Position numbers and translations under genes: made by a program
The notes under the pieces: model-generated
Told to the model about the DNA's origin: nothing
The model's database searches: none
The model's input: only the letters and a program-made list of their open reading frames with translations
Source of the DNA: an uncultured Collinsella sp.
GTDB lineage: Bacteria > Actinomycetota > Coriobacteriia > Coriobacteriales > Coriobacteriaceae
Reading direction: 5' to 3'
NCBI GenBank assembly: GCA_900545605.1
Contig: UQZL01000001.1
Span: 79,389 to 143,388, forward strand
DNA: 64,000 nt
Part shown: positions 34,111 through 42,606 of the stretch, piece by piece
Layout of the letters: every line of letters begins with the position of its first letter
How positions within the stretch are numbered: position 1 is the stretch's first letter

Positions 34111-36438
34111 ATGGCGGATTCTCAGATCCATGTCGCGCTGGCGGGTAACCCCAACTGCGGCAAGACCACGCTTTTCAACCTGATCACCGGCGCCAACGGC
34201 TACGTTGGCAACTGGCCCGGCGTCACGGTTGAGAAAAAGGAGGCCAAGCTCCTAAGCGACAAGAACGTTACCATCACGGACCTCCCTGGCATCTACTCGC
34301 TTTCCCCCTACAGCCCCGAGGAGCAATGCTCGCGCGATTACCTCATGAGCGGCGAGCCCGATGTGGTCGTCCAGGTTGTCGATGCCACCAACCTCGAGCG
34401 CAACCTGTACCTGGCGCTTCAGGTTATCGAGACCGGCCTGCCCGTAGTCGTCGCCCTCAACATGGCCGACTTGGTCGAGAAGAACGGCGATAAGATCGAC
34501 ACGGACAAGCTCTCCAAGAAGCTCGGCTGCCCGGTCATGATGATCTCGGCCCTTAAGAATAAGGGTATCAAGGAGCTCTTCGAGCAGGTCAAGAAGTCCG
34601 CTGCTTCCAAGGGCCAGGTGCCGGAGCACAAGTTCGATTCCTCCATCGAGGACGTTCTGGGCCACATCGAAAACAACCTGCCGGCGAGCGTTCCCGCCAA
34701 CAAGCGTCGCTACTACGCTGTCAAGCTGTTTGAGCGTGATGCGGACGCCTGCAAGCTCATCAACCTCACCAAGGAGAAGGCCGCTCGCGTTGAGCAACTG
34801 GTCGCCCAGTGCGAGGAGGATTGCGACGACGACGCCGAGTCCATCATCACCGGTGAGCGCTATGGCGTCATCGCGCACATCATTGACGAGTGCCTCACCA
34901 AGGCTCCGGCCAAGATGAGCACCTCCGAGAAGATCGACCGCGTGGTTACCAACCGTATCCTGGGTCTGCCGATCTTTGTGGTCATCATGTTCTGCGTGTA
35001 CTACATCGCCGTTTCCACCCTGGGCGGCACGGTGACCGACTTCACCAACGACCAGCTCTTCGGTACTGATGGCTGGTACGTGCTCGGTCAGGGCCGCGAT
35101 GCCTACGATGAGGCCGTTGAGGCCGCGGGCGACGACGCCGATTCGGTTGACCCGGCGCAGTATGGCCCCTATGTCCCCGGCATTACCACCATGGTGCACG
35201 ATGCCCTCGTGGCGGGAGGCACCGAGGACGGCGGCCTGGTCGATTCGCTCGTCTGTGACGGCATCGTCGCTGGCCTGGGTGCCATCTTCGGCTTCGTGCC
35301 GCAGATGTTCCTGCTCTTTGTGATGCTGTCCTTCCTGGAGGACTGCGGCTATATGGCTCGCGTCGCTTTCATCATGGACCGCGTGTTCCGCCGCTTCGGT
35401 CTGTCCGGTAAGTCCTTCATCCCCATGCTCGTGTCCTCGGGCTGCGGCGTCCCCGGCGTCATGGCCACCAAGACGATCGAGAACGAGAAAGACCGCCGCA
35501 TGACGGTCATGACCACCACGTTCATCCCCTGCGGCGCCAAGCTGCCCATCATCGCCCTGCTCATGGGCTCGATCATCGGTCATACCCCCGATACCGCTGC
35601 TTGGATCTCGCCGCTCTTCTACTTCCTGGGCGTCTTCGCCGTCATCGGCTCGGGCCTGATGCTCAAGAAGACCAAGCTCTTCGCCGGTCGTCCGACCCCG
35701 TTTGTCATGGAGCTGCCTGCCTACCACTTCCCGGCGGTCCGCTCTTGGGCGCTGCATGTGTGGGAGCGCTGCTTCGCCTTCATCAAGAAGGCCGGCACGG
35801 TCATCTTCGCCTCCACCGTAGTGGTGTGGTTCCTGTCCAACTTCGGCAGCTACAATGGTACCTTCGGCTTCCTGCCTGCGATGGAGGGTATCCCCGAGGA
35901 GTTCATGGACTACTCCGTGCTCGCTATGCTCGGCAACCTTGTCGCCTGGATCTTTGCGCCGCTCGGCTTTAGCACCTGGCAGGCCACCGCGCTGACCGTC
36001 TCGGGCCTTGTCGCCAAGGAGAACGTCGTCGCTACCGCCGGCTCGCTGTTGTCTGTTGCCGACGCCGCCGAGACCGACCCGAGTCTGTGGACCGCGTTTG
36101 CCGGCATGTTCCCGACCATGGGCGCCTGCGTCGCCTTTGGTGCCTTCAACCTGCTGTGCGCTCCGTGCTTTGCCGCCATTGGCACCATCCGCAACCAGAT
36201 GGACTCTGGCAAGTGGACCGCGATTGCCATCGGCTACGAGTGCGCCTTCGCTTGGGTGATCGGCCTGTTCATCAACCAGTTCTACAACCTGCTTGTCCTT
36301 GGGCAGTTTGGTATCTGGACGGTTGTGGCCATTGTGCTGCTGGTTGCGATGCTCTTCCAGATTTTCCGACCCATGCCCAAGCATGCATGGACCGATGAGG
36401 ACGAGACCAACACCGCCTCCGCCGCAGTTTCCGCTTAA
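34111..36438 (+). CDS. feoB: Ferrous iron transporter FeoB
   Basis: 775-aa inner-membrane Fe(II) transporter. The N-terminal G domain has G1 AGNPNCGKTT, G3 DLPGIYSLSPYSPEE and G4 NMAD, then a GDI domain and about ten membrane segments with the Gate motifs around SGCGVPGVMATK and PCGAKLPIIA. A roughly 60-residue hydrophilic insertion (about residues 315-370) lies between the first two membrane segments. The C-terminus is hydrophilic. Two feoA genes precede it and a Cys-rich small protein gene follows. Confidence 0.96.
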   Translation: MADSQIHVALAGNPNCGKTTLFNLITGANGYVGNWPGVTVEKKEAKLLSDKNVTITDLPGIYSLSPYSPEEQCSRDYLMSGEPDVVVQVVDATNLERNLYLALQVIETGLPVVVALNMADLVEKNGDKIDTDKLSKKLGCPVMMISALKNKGIKELFEQVKKSAASKGQVPEHKFDSSIEDVLGHIENNLPASVPANKRRYYAVKLFERDADACKLINLTKEKAARVEQLVAQCEEDCDDDAESIITGERYGVIAHIIDECLTKAPAKMSTSEKIDRVVTNRILGLPIFVVIMFCVYYIAVSTLGGTVTDFTNDQLFGTDGWYVLGQGRDAYDEAVEAAGDDADSVDPAQYGPYVPGITTMVHDALVAGGTEDGGLVDSLVCDGIVAGLGAIFGFVPQMFLLFVMLSFLEDCGYMARVAFIMDRVFRRFGLSGKSFIPMLVSSGCGVPGVMATKTIENEKDRRMTVMTTTFIPCGAKLPIIALLMGSIIGHTPDTAAWISPLFYFLGVFAVIGSGLMLKKTKLFAGRPTPFVMELPAYHFPAVRSWALHVWERCFAFIKKAGTVIFASTVVVWFLSNFGSYNGTFGFLPAMEGIPEEFMDYSVLAMLGNLVAWIFAPLGFSTWQATALTVSGLVAKENVVATAGSLLSVADAAETDPSLWTAFAGMFPTMGACVAFGAFNLLCAPCFAAIGTIRNQMDSGKWTAIAIGYECAFAWVIGLFINQFYNLLVLGQFGIWTVVAIVLLVAMLFQIFRPMPKHAWTDEDETNTASAAVSA

Positions 36439-36466
36439 GTCCGAATAAGGATTAACCCCTTTCCAC

Positions 36467-36502
36467 GAGCCCGGGTGTCCCAGCGACACTCGGGCTTTTT
36501 GG
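36467..36502 (+). terminator. Intrinsic terminator after feoB
   Basis: GCCCGGGTGTC pairs with GACACTCGGGC, followed by TTTTT. The small Cys-rich gene after it has its own strong ribosome site, so it may need read-through or a promoter near 36580. Confidence 0.8.
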
Positions 36503-36613
36503 TGGGAGAGATGTGGCGTTTCCGCAGATAAAACCGACCAAAACAAACCTGTCCCTTTTTGGTAGGTGGAGAATGGGGTAAAGTAAGTGGTGGTTAACTA
36601 GAGGAGGCTTGCT

Positions 36614-36814
36614 ATGGCACCTATCGATATTGTTGTACTGGCTGTTATTGGTATTGCGTTTGTCGCGGTATGCGTGCGCATCTACCGCAAGGGCACCTGC
36701 GCCGACTGCGCTCAGGGTGGCGTTTGCACGGGGCATTGCTCCAACAAAAAGACGTGCGCCGCACTTAAGGGCGTGGACAAAATCGCCGAAGACTTGGGCC
36801 ATGGTATCAAGTAA
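36614..36814 (+). CDS. FeoB-associated Cys-rich membrane protein
   Basis: 66-aa small protein with one N-terminal membrane segment (IVVLAVIGIAFVAVCV) and a Cys-rich tail with five cysteines (GTCADCAQGGVCTGHCSN, then KKTCAAL). This pattern matches the family found next to FeoB in Gram-positive anaerobes, and it may handle iron at the membrane. RBS GAGGAGG is strong. It is 175 nt after feoB, beyond a terminator-like hairpin. Confidence 0.85.
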   Translation: MAPIDIVVLAVIGIAFVAVCVRIYRKGTCADCAQGGVCTGHCSNKKTCAALKGVDKIAEDLGHGIK

Positions 36815-36827
36815 GGCCCAGACATCC

Positions 36828-36863
36828 AAGTGCCCCGCGGACATCCGTTCGCGGGGCACTTTG
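36828..36863 (+). terminator. Intrinsic terminator after the Cys-rich gene
   Basis: AAGTGCCCCGCG (36828-36839) pairs with CGCGGGGCACTT (36850-36861) over a 10-nt loop. Confidence 0.8.
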
Positions 36864-36920
36864 TGCATTTGGATGTAAGCGCGGCGAGTTAAAGAGTATT
36901 TTTTGGGTATCGTTGAATCA

Positions 36921-36990
36921 GTTGCGGTGAAATACGGACTGTTTTGGCTGTCAAAGGCCTTATCTACTCCGTATTCCACCACAACTTTTT
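36921..36990. repeat. kdp-flanking hairpin, copy A
   Basis: 18-bp arms (36921-36938 and 36968-36985, 16 of 18 paired) around a 29-nt loop containing GGCTGTCAAAGGCC, then TTTTT. A near-identical copy with an identical 29-nt loop lies at 45335-45406. This copy ends 16 bp from the kdpE stop codon and the other follows kdpC, so they bracket the kdp locus. Confidence 0.85.
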
Positions 36991-37000
36991 GTGGGGTGGG

Positions 37001-37705
37001 CTAGAGACGCTGCATGCGGTACCCGACACCCATGTGCGTCTGAATCATCTTGGGGTGAGAGGGGTCTGCCTCGATCTTCTTGCGCAGGGTGCGCATGAAC
37101 ACGCGCAGACTCGCCAGATCGCTGTCCCAGCTCGTGCCCCATATCTCGCGGGTGATGAAGGTGTGGGTGAGCACCTTGTCGACGTTTTTCGCCAGAAGGA
37201 CGAGCAATTTGTACTCGGTTGGGGTGAGCGAGAGCTCGCGTCCGTCTTTCGTAGCGTATCCCGCGGCGTAGTCGATATGCAGCGGACCGTTGTCGAACGT
37301 GCTCGCTTCTGTCGACTCGCTCGACGCCATCGAGGAGCGCCTCAAATTCGCACGGACGCGCGCGAGCAACTCATCCACAGAAAAGGGCTTGGTGAGGTAG
37401 TCGTCTGCCCCTGCGTCAAGTGCTGCAATCTTGTCGGAATCTTCGGCGCGCGCCGAAATGACGATAATGGGGACTGCCGACCAGCTTCGGATCTTCGTGA
37501 TGACCTCGATACCGTCAATGTCGGGAAGGCCGAGGTCGAGCATGATGAGGCTGGGGCCGTGCGACACCGCATCCATGATGGCGGCCTGGCCGTTGCAAAC
37601 CTTGCTCACGACATAGCCGTGGAGGTCAAGCGCGGTCGAAACGAGGTTTTGAACGGTCAGGTCATCTTCGACCAGGAGGATGCGTGGCTTAGCGGCATTA
37701 TTCAT
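37001..37705 (-). CDS. kdpE: Response regulator KdpE
   Basis: 234-aa OmpR-family regulator of the potassium-uptake operon. The receiver has VEDD, phosphoacceptor Asp57 (LIMLDLGLPD) and the KPF lysine; the winged helix ends THMGVGYRMQ. Its ATG overlaps the kdpD stop by 8 nt, so it is translationally coupled. A direct repeat in the kdpD-kdpF intergenic region is its likely binding site. Confidence 0.94.
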   Translation of the reverse strand: MNNAAKPRILLVEDDLTVQNLVSTALDLHGYVVSKVCNGQAAIMDAVSHGPSLIMLDLGLPDIDGIEVITKIRSWSAVPIIVISARAEDSDKIAALDAGADDYLTKPFSVDELLARVRANLRRSSMASSESTEASTFDNGPLHIDYAAGYATKDGRELSLTPTEYKLLVLLAKNVDKVLTHTFITREIWGTSWDSDLASLRVFMRTLRKKIEADPSHPKMIQTHMGVGYRMQRL

Positions 37706-40433
37706 GAATCTCGATCTCCTCGGCGGGCAGGGTAAAACGGAAGACGGCCCCATGGGGGTGGTTGTCGCGAACTTCGATGACGCCGCCATGCGCCTCCACG
37801 ATGGAGCGGCAGAGCGACAGCCCAAGGCCGATGCTTCGACGCGAATCCACGGGCCGCGTATTGCTTGAGGTGAAGAAGCGCTCAAAGATATGAGGCTTGT
37901 CGCAGTCTGCCACACCCGGCCCATCGTCTGCGACGTCCACCACGATGAACTCACCCTCGCGACGTGCGCTAATGGTGACAGTCGAGTCCTCGGGCGTGTA
38001 TTTGAAGGCGTTCATGATGAGATTCGTAAGCACCTGCATGATGAGATGGACGTCGATGCGTACCAGCAGGATGTCGTCAGTGTGCTCGATGGTGACGGCA
38101 CGTCCATGCGATGCTTGGGCGACATGGCTGAGGGCGGCCTCGATGACCTCGTCGATGAGCTCGGATGTTAAGTTGAGGCGAATGGTGCCGTCCTCGACGC
38201 GTGTGATGGCGAGGAGGTTTTCCACGGTATCGATAAGCCAGAGGGAGTCGTCGTAGATGGCATCGGCAAGATCGCAGCGTTGTTCGAGGCTGAGCTTCTC
38301 GTCGCTCTTCCGAAGGATTGCCGCAGATCCGGATATAGCCGTGAGGGGTGTCCTCAAATCGTGGCCGATGGAGCGCAAAAGGTTGGCGCGCAGCTGCTCG
38401 TTTTTCGCCAAAACCGCAGCCTCTTCGCGCTCTTGCGCCGCCCGGTCGCTTTCGAGCGCCAAGGCGCATTCGCCTACGATAGATAGGACGATCGAATGCT
38501 CGAAGGCTTCGATCTCGCGCCCCTCCAGGGCGATGCCGATGACACCGAATACCTTGTCGCCGGTGCGAACCGCGAGGTAGAGACAGCGCGCCTCAGGCAG
38601 GGTCCGCGTGCTTGCGCCCGCGCGCTTGTTGTTGGTGTAGGTCCAGGTTGCAACGGCGCGCTCGTAGTCGGTGAGCAGCGACGCGGATCGGTTTTCGGTG
38701 CCAGCGGACTCATAGAGCGCCTTGCCGAGCGTGCCGTGTTCGGCGGGGTAGAAGACCACGTCGAGTTTTAGCAGTTTGACGAGTTGGTTCATGGCGACGC
38801 GGGCGCACTCCTCCGCGCTATGGGCTTGCTGCAAGAGCTGGTTCGTTTCGAGGAGTACGCGCGTTTTGAATGCGTTCTCGGCGGAGGTACGGGCGTTGTC
38901 GGCGATGCGCGCAGTTAACTCGCCGGCGACCATAGCGGTAGCGAACATGATGCCGAACGTGACCAGATAGCTTCGGTCGTAGCTGGCGAGCGAAAACAGA
39001 GGCGTGACGAAGCAGAAGTTGTAAAGCACTACAGAGAGCACGCTCGATACGATCGTGCAGATACGCCCCGTCGTGGTGACGGCGGTCAGCAGGGCCGTGA
39101 GGATATAGAGGGATATGATGCTGGAATCGGCAAATCCCAGATGGCGGAAAGCCGTGCCGATCGCCGTTGCGACAAGAGAGAGGGCCAGCGTGCGAAGCAC
39201 GTTTCGGCTGCTGGGCGGCTGCAGGGCGAGCACACGGCGGCGTCCTTTGGGCCGGGAGGGCGGAGTCGACTGGTCTGGAATGATGTAAATGTCGAGGTTC
39301 GGGGCGAATGTTATGAGCTGTTCTACGAGAGATTTGCGGCCAAAGAGGGCCTGACGGACGCTGCTGCGCTCGCCCGTGCGCCCCATGACGATCTTCGAAA
39401 TACCCGACAGGCGCGCGAACTCGGAGATCTGAAACGCGACGTCGTCGCCATAGACGGTTTCCATATGTGCTCCGAGCTGCTCGGCTAGGGCGATATTGGC
39501 TGCAAGCTTGGCGCGCTCATCATCGCTCATGGCTTGCGTGCGCGGGCTCTCTACGAACAGGGCGACGAGCTCGCTGCGAAACGCTTTCGCCATGCGTGCG
39601 GCGGCACGGACGATGCGGGGATTGGTCGGCGCCGGGGAGACACAGACTAAGATACGCTCCTTGGTGTAGTAGTCACGGTTTCCCAGCACGCGTGCGGCGT
39701 CTGTGAGGTGGCCGGTGCGATCGGCGCAGCGGCGCAGTGCGATTTCTCGGAGTGCGGTGAGGTTCTCGACGGTAAAAAAATGCTGTTGCGCTCGGTCGGC
39801 TTGTGCGGGACGGTAGACGAGGCCGGCGCGAAGGCGCTCAAGTAGGTCTTCGGGCTCTATGTCGACGAGCTCGACCTGGTCGGCATCATCGAAGATACGG
39901 TCGGGGATTCGTTCGCTCACGACAACGCCGGTGATGGATGCAACCATGTCGTTTAGGCTCTCGATATGCTGAACGTTCACGGTCGTATAGACGTCGATGC
40001 CCGCATGTAGAAGTTCCTCGACGTCTTGATAGCGTTTGTCGTGGCGAGACCCCGGCGCATTCGTATGGGCGAGCTCATCGACAAGGATGAGCTGAGGGGC
40101 GCGTTCGATAGCCGCATCTAGATCGAACTCGCTGAGCGCAATGCCGTTGTGCTCGATGAGTTTACAGGGCACGTTCTCAAGCCCTTGTGCAAGATGGGCA
40201 GTTGCCGGACGTTCGTGCGGCTCGATGTATCCCGCGACGACGTCGACACCTCGCCGCTTGGCGGCGTGGGCGGCTTGAAGCATCGCATAGGTTTTGCCTG
40301 CGCCAGCAGCGTAGCCAAAGAAAATCTTGAGGTGTCCCCGGCTGGTTCGAGCGTCATCGGCGACCTCGTCTTTCTCAATTGCCTTGAGGATGAGGTCTGG
40401 ATTGACGCGAGTGTCCGATGCGTTGCGCTGCAT
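37698..40433 (-). CDS. kdpD: Sensor histidine kinase KdpD
   Basis: 911-aa turgor/potassium sensor kinase. In order: N-terminal KdpD domain with Walker A (GYAAGAGKTYAML, about residues 40-52), a universal-stress-protein-like domain (about 250-370), four membrane segments (about 400-500), a GAF-like domain, His box SIGHDLRTPLTAISG, and an ATPase domain with NLIMNAFKY and RSIGLGLSL. ATG 40433 has AGAAAGG upstream; the longer open frame is not needed. It is the first gene of kdpDE, diverging from kdpFABC. Confidence 0.95.
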   Translation of the reverse strand: MQRNASDTRVNPDLILKAIEKDEVADDARTSRGHLKIFFGYAAGAGKTYAMLQAAHAAKRRGVDVVAGYIEPHERPATAHLAQGLENVPCKLIEHNGIALSEFDLDAAIERAPQLILVDELAHTNAPGSRHDKRYQDVEELLHAGIDVYTTVNVQHIESLNDMVASITGVVVSERIPDRIFDDADQVELVDIEPEDLLERLRAGLVYRPAQADRAQQHFFTVENLTALREIALRRCADRTGHLTDAARVLGNRDYYTKERILVCVSPAPTNPRIVRAAARMAKAFRSELVALFVESPRTQAMSDDERAKLAANIALAEQLGAHMETVYGDDVAFQISEFARLSGISKIVMGRTGERSSVRQALFGRKSLVEQLITFAPNLDIYIIPDQSTPPSRPKGRRRVLALQPPSSRNVLRTLALSLVATAIGTAFRHLGFADSSIISLYILTALLTAVTTTGRICTIVSSVLSVVLYNFCFVTPLFSLASYDRSYLVTFGIMFATAMVAGELTARIADNARTSAENAFKTRVLLETNQLLQQAHSAEECARVAMNQLVKLLKLDVVFYPAEHGTLGKALYESAGTENRSASLLTDYERAVATWTYTNNKRAGASTRTLPEARCLYLAVRTGDKVFGVIGIALEGREIEAFEHSIVLSIVGECALALESDRAAQEREEAAVLAKNEQLRANLLRSIGHDLRTPLTAISGSAAILRKSDEKLSLEQRCDLADAIYDDSLWLIDTVENLLAITRVEDGTIRLNLTSELIDEVIEAALSHVAQASHGRAVTIEHTDDILLVRIDVHLIMQVLTNLIMNAFKYTPEDSTVTISARREGEFIVVDVADDGPGVADCDKPHIFERFFTSSNTRPVDSRRSIGLGLSLCRSIVEAHGGVIEVRDNHPHGAVFRFTLPAEEIEIHE

Positions 40434-40544
40434 AGCGTAGCCTTTCTGAAGCGTTGTCCATGCGTGCATACGCGGTGAGGACGCCACTGTATGCTCGCGA
40501 GGTCGAGTATAGGCGCACTGCAGTCGCAATAGTGCTTTCTACCT

Positions 40545-40564
40545 GCATCTTTACGGCATCTTAA
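40545..40564 (+). promoter_or_regulatory. Candidate KdpE box upstream of kdpFABC
   Basis: Direct repeat GCATCTTTA (40545-40553) and GCATCTTAA (40556-40564), exactly 11 bp apart, as expected for tandem binding of an OmpR-type regulator. It lies 114 bp before kdpF in the divergent region. Confidence 0.5.
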
Positions 40565-40677
40565 GGACGTGAGCCCCGGCCCTCACGCCTCTTTAATCCC
40601 TAGAAGCGTTTACTGTCCCCAGGCGCTTGCGAGAGCAGGCGTCCGAGACATCGGACCGCGTGTGAAAGGGGCGGTAA

Positions 40678-40764
40678 ATGGACATCCTCATTCCCATCAT
40701 CGGAGTCGTCTGCATTGGACTTCTTATCTATTACATCTACATTCTGATGAGGAGTGATTCGTAA
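40678..40764 (+). CDS. kdpF: KdpF small membrane subunit
   Basis: 28-residue peptide, almost entirely one membrane helix (LIPIIGVVCIGLLIYYIYIL) with a short RSDS tail. Size, sequence character and position immediately before kdpA (3 nt) match KdpF, which stabilises the KdpABC complex. GAAAGGGG lies just upstream. Confidence 0.85.
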   Translation: MDILIPIIGVVCIGLLIYYIYILMRSDS

Positions 40765-40767
40765 ACT

Positions 40768-42591
40768 ATGGACGCTGCGATTCAGTACATCTTGTACTTT
40801 GCCGTACTCGTCGTCCTGGCCGTTCCGCTCGGTCGGTTCATGGCCCATATCATGGATGGTGAGCATACGTTCCTGTCGCCTGTGATTGCTCCTGTGGAGC
40901 GTGGCGTCTATCGTCTGCTTCGCATCGACGCGGCAGAACAGATGGGGTGTAGGCGCTATCTGGCGAGCGTGCTGGTCTTTTCGGGGATCGGCCTCGTGAC
41001 TCTTGTGGCACTCCAGGCGCTTCAGTCCTTCTTGCCAGGCAATCCCCAGCACCTGCCGGGTGTGTCATGGGACCTGTCGTTCAATACGGCTGCTTCCTTC
41101 ATAACCAACACCAACTGGCAGTCCTACTCCGGTGAGACCACCCTGTCCTACCTTGTGCAGTTCATGGGTCTCACTGTGCAGAACTTCGTTTCCGCTGGCA
41201 CCGGTATCGCGGTCATGTTCGCGCTGATCCGCGGCTTCCGTCAGGTCAAGGAGCAGGGTCTGGGTTCCTTCTGGGTCGACCTCACCCGCACCGTCCTGTA
41301 TGTGCTCATCCCGCTGAACCTCGTGTTCGGCATCTGCCTGGCTGCCGGTGGCGTCATCTCCAACTTCCAGCCGGCTCAGAAGGCTGAGCTCGTAGAACCC
41401 GTCGCTGTTCAGCCTAATGCAGACGGCGGCTGGAGCGTCATCGACGGCGCCCAGATTGAGGGCGACACGGTCAAGGTCGACGGCAAGGTTGTCGAGGGCG
41501 CGCGCGTGGTCACCGAGCAGTTCCTGCCCCAGGGTCCCGCGGCTCCTCAGGTCGCCATCAAGCAGTCCGGCACCAACGGCGGCGGCTTCTTCGGCGTGAA
41601 CTCCGCCCATCCGTATGAGAACCCCAGTGCCTTCACCAACATCATCGAGATGACCAGCCTGCTGCTGATCCCGGCCGCCTGTTGCTTCGCCTTCGGTATC
41701 GGCGTCAAGAACACCAAGCAGGGCAAGGCCATCTTTGCCGCCATGTTCATCCTGCTGGTGATCTTCACCGGCATCATCGCCGTCAACGAGCATGCGGGCA
41801 CCCCGCAGCTGGCCGATGGCGGAGCGGTCAATATCGAGATGACCGACGGCCAGGCCGGCGGCAACATGGAGGGCAAGGAGAGCCGTTTCGGTATCGCCTC
41901 CTCTTCTACCTGGTCCGCTTTCACGACGGCTGCTTCCAACGGCTCGGTTAACTCCATGCACGACTCCTACACCCCGCTGGGCGGTTTTGTCCAGATGCTC
42001 CAGATTGCTCTGGGCGAGGTCGTCTTCGGCGGCGTGGGCTGCGGCCTGTACGGCATGATCGGCTTCGCCATCCTCACAGTGTTCATCGCCGGCCTCATGG
42101 TCGGACGCACGCCTGAGTTCCTGGGCAAGAAGATCGAGCCGGGCGAGATGCGCTGGGCGGTGGTTCTGTGTCTCGCCACCCCGTTCGCCATTCTGGTGAG
42201 CTCCACTATCGCCTGCATGGTGCCCGGTCTTGTCGACCAACTCAACAACGGCGGGGCGCATGGCTTCTCCGAGGTCCTGTACACCCTTACTTCGGCTGGC
42301 GGCAACAACGGCTCCTCATTCGCCGGCATGAACTGCAACATCCCGTGGATCAACGTGCTGCTGGGTATCGAGATGCTGTTCGCGCGGTTCCTGCCGATTG
42401 TGGGCACGCTCGCCATCGCGGGCTCGCTGGCCGGGAAGGGCAAGGTCGCCGAGAGCGCCGGCACGCTTTCCACCACCAATGCCATGTTCGTGTTCCTGCT
42501 GGTATTCGTCGTTCTGCTGATTGGCGCCCTGAGTTTCTTCCCGGCGTTGGCGCTTGGTCCCGTTGCCGAATTCTTCCAGATGGTTGCGTAA
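40768..42591 (+). CDS. kdpA: Potassium-transporting ATPase subunit KdpA
   Basis: 607-aa potassium-channel-like subunit. Ten or so membrane segments and selectivity-type loops are visible (SFNTAASFITNTNWQSYSGE, GTNGGGFFGVNSAHPYENP, LTSAGGNNGSSFAG). A GAGGAG site inside kdpF drives translation. It is somewhat longer than E. coli KdpA (557 aa) because of hydrophilic insertions near residues 205-260 and 345-395. Confidence 0.96.
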   Translation: MDAAIQYILYFAVLVVLAVPLGRFMAHIMDGEHTFLSPVIAPVERGVYRLLRIDAAEQMGCRRYLASVLVFSGIGLVTLVALQALQSFLPGNPQHLPGVSWDLSFNTAASFITNTNWQSYSGETTLSYLVQFMGLTVQNFVSAGTGIAVMFALIRGFRQVKEQGLGSFWVDLTRTVLYVLIPLNLVFGICLAAGGVISNFQPAQKAELVEPVAVQPNADGGWSVIDGAQIEGDTVKVDGKVVEGARVVTEQFLPQGPAAPQVAIKQSGTNGGGFFGVNSAHPYENPSAFTNIIEMTSLLLIPAACCFAFGIGVKNTKQGKAIFAAMFILLVIFTGIIAVNEHAGTPQLADGGAVNIEMTDGQAGGNMEGKESRFGIASSSTWSAFTTAASNGSVNSMHDSYTPLGGFVQMLQIALGEVVFGGVGCGLYGMIGFAILTVFIAGLMVGRTPEFLGKKIEPGEMRWAVVLCLATPFAILVSSTIACMVPGLVDQLNNGGAHGFSEVLYTLTSAGGNNGSSFAGMNCNIPWINVLLGIEMLFARFLPIVGTLAIAGSLAGKGKVAESAGTLSTTNAMFVFLLVFVVLLIGALSFFPALALGPVAEFFQMVA

Positions 42592-42606
42592 AGGAGTCGC
42601 AGATTT

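Noticed and set aside
40434..40677. c-di-AMP riboswitch ahead of kdpFABC
   Set aside because: The ydaO core motifs were not found; a direct repeat for KdpE explains the region better.
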